Shown piece after piece: positions 4,316 through 6,541 of a DNA stretch of 6,541 nt (positions within the stretch are counted from its first letter, which is position 1; each line of letters starts with the position of its first letter). The position numbers and the translations under genes were made by a program. Location of the stretch: contig JAOPUY010000136.1 of assembly GCA_025963265.1 (NCBI GenBank), positions 1 to 6,541 on the forward strand, written 5' to 3'. The notes under the pieces are model-generated. The model made no database searches. It was given only the letters and a program-made list of their open reading frames with translations, and was not told where the DNA came from. Source of the stretch: Frankiales bacterium. Lineage in GTDB: Bacteria; Actinomycetota; Actinomycetes; Mycobacteriales; Jatrophihabitantaceae.

Positions 4316-6541
4316 AGACAGTCGAGGTCATCAGGTCGACGACTTGTTGCGGTCCCAGCGGCTGGGTGACGACGCGGGCGCCAAACGGGGCGAGGGCGTC
4401 GCGGACGGCGTTGACGAGCGCGGCGGGGGAGTTGATGGCGCCGCCCTCGCCGATCGGCTTGAAGCCGCCCGGGGTGTCTGAGGGCGTGATGATGTGGCCG
4501 TACTCGATGTGCGGGATCTCGGTGGCCGTCGGCAGCAGGTAGTCCAGGAACGTCGTCGTCAGCGGGTTGCCGTCGGTGTCGTAGACGAAGTTCTCGTAGA
4601 ACACCCCGCCGACGCCTTGGGCCACCCCGCCGGCGATCTGGCCCTCGACGACCATCGGGTTGATCATGTTGCCGCAGTCCTCGCTGACCACGTACCGCAG
4701 GATCTTCACCGCTCCGCTGACTCGGTCCACCTCCACCAGCGCGGCGTGCGTGGCGTTGGAGAACATGAAGGACGGCGCCTTGGTCCGGTGGGTGACGTCG
4801 AGTCCGGGCTCGATGTCGGCCGGCAGCGCCGCGTGTCCGGCGTAGGCCATCGCCGCCACGTCGGCCAGCGTCACCTGGGCTTGGGGGTTGCCGCGCACCG
4901 AGACCACCCCGAGGTCCATCTGCAGGTCGTCCGGCGAGGCCTCGAGCATCTCGGCGGCGACCGCGAACACCTTTGCGCGCAGGAGGATCGACGCCTCACG
5001 GGCCGCCGCGCCGTAGACCGCCGCCGTGCGGCTGCCGCCGGTGCCCGAGCCGAACGGGGTCACCGCGGTGTCGCCCTGGGAGAACACCACCTTGCCGATG
5101 TCCACCCCGAGGTTCTCCGCGATCACCTGGGCCAACGTGGTCTCCACACTTTGGCCGTGGCTGCCGGAGCCGGTGGTGGCGAAGACGGTGCCGCCGAAGT
5201 CGACCCGGATGTTGACCTGCTCCGAGCCCATGATGCCGAAGCCGACCGAGGGCTCGATGTAGGAGCTGAGCCCGATCCCCAGCAGTCGGCCGCCGTCAGC
5301 CTGGGCCCGGCCCCGAGCCTGCTCGGCCCGAAAGTCGTCGTAGCCGATGAGCTCGGCCGCCTGCTCGAGGGTCTCGGCCGGGGTAACCGTCTCATAGACC
5401 ATCCCGGTGGCGGTGGTGAAGGGCAGTTGGTCGGACTTGATCACGTTGACCCGGCGGAACTCCAGCGGGTCCATCCCGATCGCCAGCGCGGTGACGTCCA
5501 TCATCTGCTCCCGCGCGACCGACTCCATCATCCACGGGCCGCGATAGGCGACGCGGCCGCCGGTGTTGGTGAACACCGCCTCGGCGCTGAAGAAGTACTC
5601 GCCGAAGTCGTAGGGACCGGGCAGGTACATCCCCACCCCGCCGGCGCTGGCGCCGACCGAGTAGGCCGGAAACGCGCCGACGTCCTCCTGGTGATGGGCC
5701 TTCACGCCCAGGATCTTGCCTCGCTCGTCGGTGGCCACCGTCATGGTCAGCGCCTCGTTGCGCGCGTGGCCGCCCGCGATCAAGTTCTCGTTGCGGTCCT
5801 CGATCCAGCGCACCGCGGCCGAGAGCCGGTAAGCGGCCATGATGACCGCCAATTCCTCGGTGCAGGCGAACATCTTCTGGCCGAAGCCGCCGCCGACGTC
5901 CTCGGCCACCACGTGCACCTGGCTCTCCTCCAGGCCGATCAGCCGCGCCGCGCAACTGCGCACCTCGTGCGGGCTCTGAGTGGCTGAGACGATCTCCAGG
6001 CTCTGCCGGTACGGGTCCCAGCGCGCGTTGATGCCCTGGCTCTCCATCGGCACGCATAGGTAGCGGTGCTGGGTGAAGGTCTCCGTCACGACGTGGGCGG
6101 CCGCCGCGAACACCGCGTCCAAGGCCGGGTTGTCCAGCGGCATCTGCGGTCCCATCGGCCCGGGCAGCGTCTGGGCAACGTTGCTGCCCCACTCCGGGTG
6201 CACCAGGTTCGCGAAATCGGACGCGACGCCGGCGAAGCCAGCGCGCTCGACCAGCACCGGAGGGAGCGGCTCGATGTCCACGTCGATGGCGTCCACGCCG
6301 TCCTCGGCGGTGTAGCGGGACGTGGCGAGCACCATCGCGATCGCCTCGCCCACGAACCGGACGTCGCCGTCGGCCAGCAGCCGCTTCGGCGGGATCGGCG
6401 CGTCCTTGCCGATCATGTTCTGCCACCACTCGCGGGCGTGCCCGTTCAGATCGGCGGCCGTCAGCACGTGCTGGACGCCGGGCACCGCCCGGGCGGCCGT
6501 GACGTCGAGGTGGGAGATTCGGCCGCGGGCGATCGGGCTCC
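4314..6541 (-). CDS. Xanthine dehydrogenase/CO dehydrogenase-family molybdopterin-binding large subunit (5' end outside window)
   Basis: The frame is open from the right edge to TGA 4314-4316, giving about 741 residues; roughly 40-70 N-terminal residues are missing relative to the family. The GTG at 6483-6485 is internal, because family sequence (SPIARGRISHLDVTAARA) continues in frame upstream of it. Order: an aldehyde oxidase/xanthine dehydrogenase a/b hammerhead (to about 6240), then two molybdopterin-binding domains. Visible motifs are GGGFGQK (5874-5894), AYRGPW (5532-5549, active-site loop), SHGQ (5151-5162), SGTGGSRTA (5022-5048), EDCGNMINP and GEGG (4440-4451) with the general-base glutamate. 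Such subunits bind molybdenum-cytosine dinucleotide and hydroxylate a substrate with water, passing electrons to [2Fe-2S] and FAD partners, which are not in the window. The loop is neither AYRCSFR (CO oxidation) nor AYRGAGR (form II), so the substrate is unknown. It is upstream of, and probably co-transcribed with, the VOC and SRPBCC genes. Confidence 0.93.
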   Translation of the reverse strand, partial: SPIARGRISHLDVTAARAVPGVQHVLTAADLNGHAREWWQNMIGKDAPIPPKRLLADGDVRFVGEAIAMVLATSRYTAEDGVDAIDVDIEPLPPVLVERAGFAGVASDFANLVHPEWGSNVAQTLPGPMGPQMPLDNPALDAVFAAAAHVVTETFTQHRYLCVPMESQGINARWDPYRQSLEIVSATQSPHEVRSCAARLIGLEESQVHVVAEDVGGGFGQKMFACTEELAVIMAAYRLSAAVRWIEDRNENLIAGGHARNEALTMTVATDERGKILGVKAHHQEDVGAFPAYSVGASAGGVGMYLPGPYDFGEYFFSAEAVFTNTGGRVAYRGPWMMESVAREQMMDVTALAIGMDPLEFRRVNVIKSDQLPFTTATGMVYETVTPAETLEQAAELIGYDDFRAEQARGRAQADGGRLLGIGLSSYIEPSVGFGIMGSEQVNIRVDFGGTVFATTGSGSHGQSVETTLAQVIAENLGVDIGKVVFSQGDTAVTPFGSGTGGSRTAAVYGAAAREASILLRAKVFAVAAEMLEASPDDLQMDLGVVSVRGNPQAQVTLADVAAMAYAGHAALPADIEPGLDVTHRTKAPSFMFSNATHAALVEVDRVSGAVKILRYVVSEDCGNMINPMVVEGQIAGGVAQGVGGVFYENFVYDTDGNPLTTTFLDYLLPTATEIPHIEYGHIITPSDTPGGFKPIGEGGAINSPAALVNAVRDALAPFGARVVTQPLGPQQVVDLMTSTV

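Noticed and set aside
4301..4320. Strong plus-strand Shine-Dalgarno sequence GGAGGAGGTGATC as evidence of a plus-strand gene
   Set aside because: No plausible start codon at proper spacing opens a coding-like frame on the plus strand; all coding signals here are on the minus strand.
3263..4369. Plus-strand 368-codon open frame opposite the VOC gene
   Set aside because: It is the antisense shadow of the VOC gene and is rich in Val/Asp/Gly/Arg as expected of such frames; the minus strand carries clear VOC motifs.
4494..5987. Plus-strand 497-codon open frame opposite the hydroxylase gene
   Set aside because: It is His/Arg/Gly/Val-rich antisense sequence without domains, while the minus strand encodes an unmistakable molybdopterin-binding subunit.
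6483..6485. GTG as the start of the hydroxylase large subunit
   Set aside because: The frame stays open to the window edge, and the 18 codons upstream continue family sequence (SPIARGRISHLDV...), so the true start lies beyond 6541.

Overview
The window is chromosomal-type DNA of a high-GC Gram-positive bacterium, most likely an actinomycete. The real genes use almost only G or C at third codon positions, GTG starts are common, and the gene content (paired TetR regulators, a molybdenum hydroxylase with VOC and SRPBCC partners, small Cys-rich proteins) fits Actinomycetota. Genus cannot be read from the sequence.

Left part (1-1350): the last 21 codons of an unidentified plus-strand gene are followed by three short genes. 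These are a 50-residue zinc-ribbon-like protein at 271-423, a 99-residue Ala/Gln-rich coiled-coil-like protein at 616-915, and an 80-residue Cys/His protein on the minus strand at 973-1215. The spaces between them hold compact palindromes, hairpins and a short direct repeat. This part looks like a small-protein accessory stretch.

Middle (1351-2812): two TetR-family regulator genes diverge from a common 130-base promoter region. That region holds promoter-like elements facing both ways and an inverted repeat that could be an operator. The minus-strand regulator carries an in-frame 18-bp tandem repeat that gives it a Pro/Ala/Asp-rich C-terminal tail.

Right part (2842 to past the window edge): three minus-strand genes form a probable operon, transcribed from the right edge leftward. 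They are the molybdopterin-binding large subunit of a xanthine dehydrogenase/CO dehydrogenase-family hydroxylase (5' end outside the window), a two-domain VOC (glyoxalase/dioxygenase-fold) protein, and an SRPBCC protein whose GTG start overlaps the VOC stop by 8 bases. The large subunit has AYRGPW in the active-site loop where CO dehydrogenases have AYRCSFR. It is therefore probably not a CO dehydrogenase and more likely oxidises an unknown organic substrate. The FAD and [2Fe-2S] subunits expected for such an enzyme are not in the window and may lie beyond position 6541. The plus-strand TetR gene converges on this operon and is a plausible local regulator of it.

No tRNA, rRNA, CRISPR array, insertion sequence or phage gene was recognised. 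I see no firm evidence for a wholly new system. The most unusual items are the hydroxylase-VOC-SRPBCC set with its atypical active-site loop, the repeat-tailed TetR with its divergent partner, and the three small proteins.
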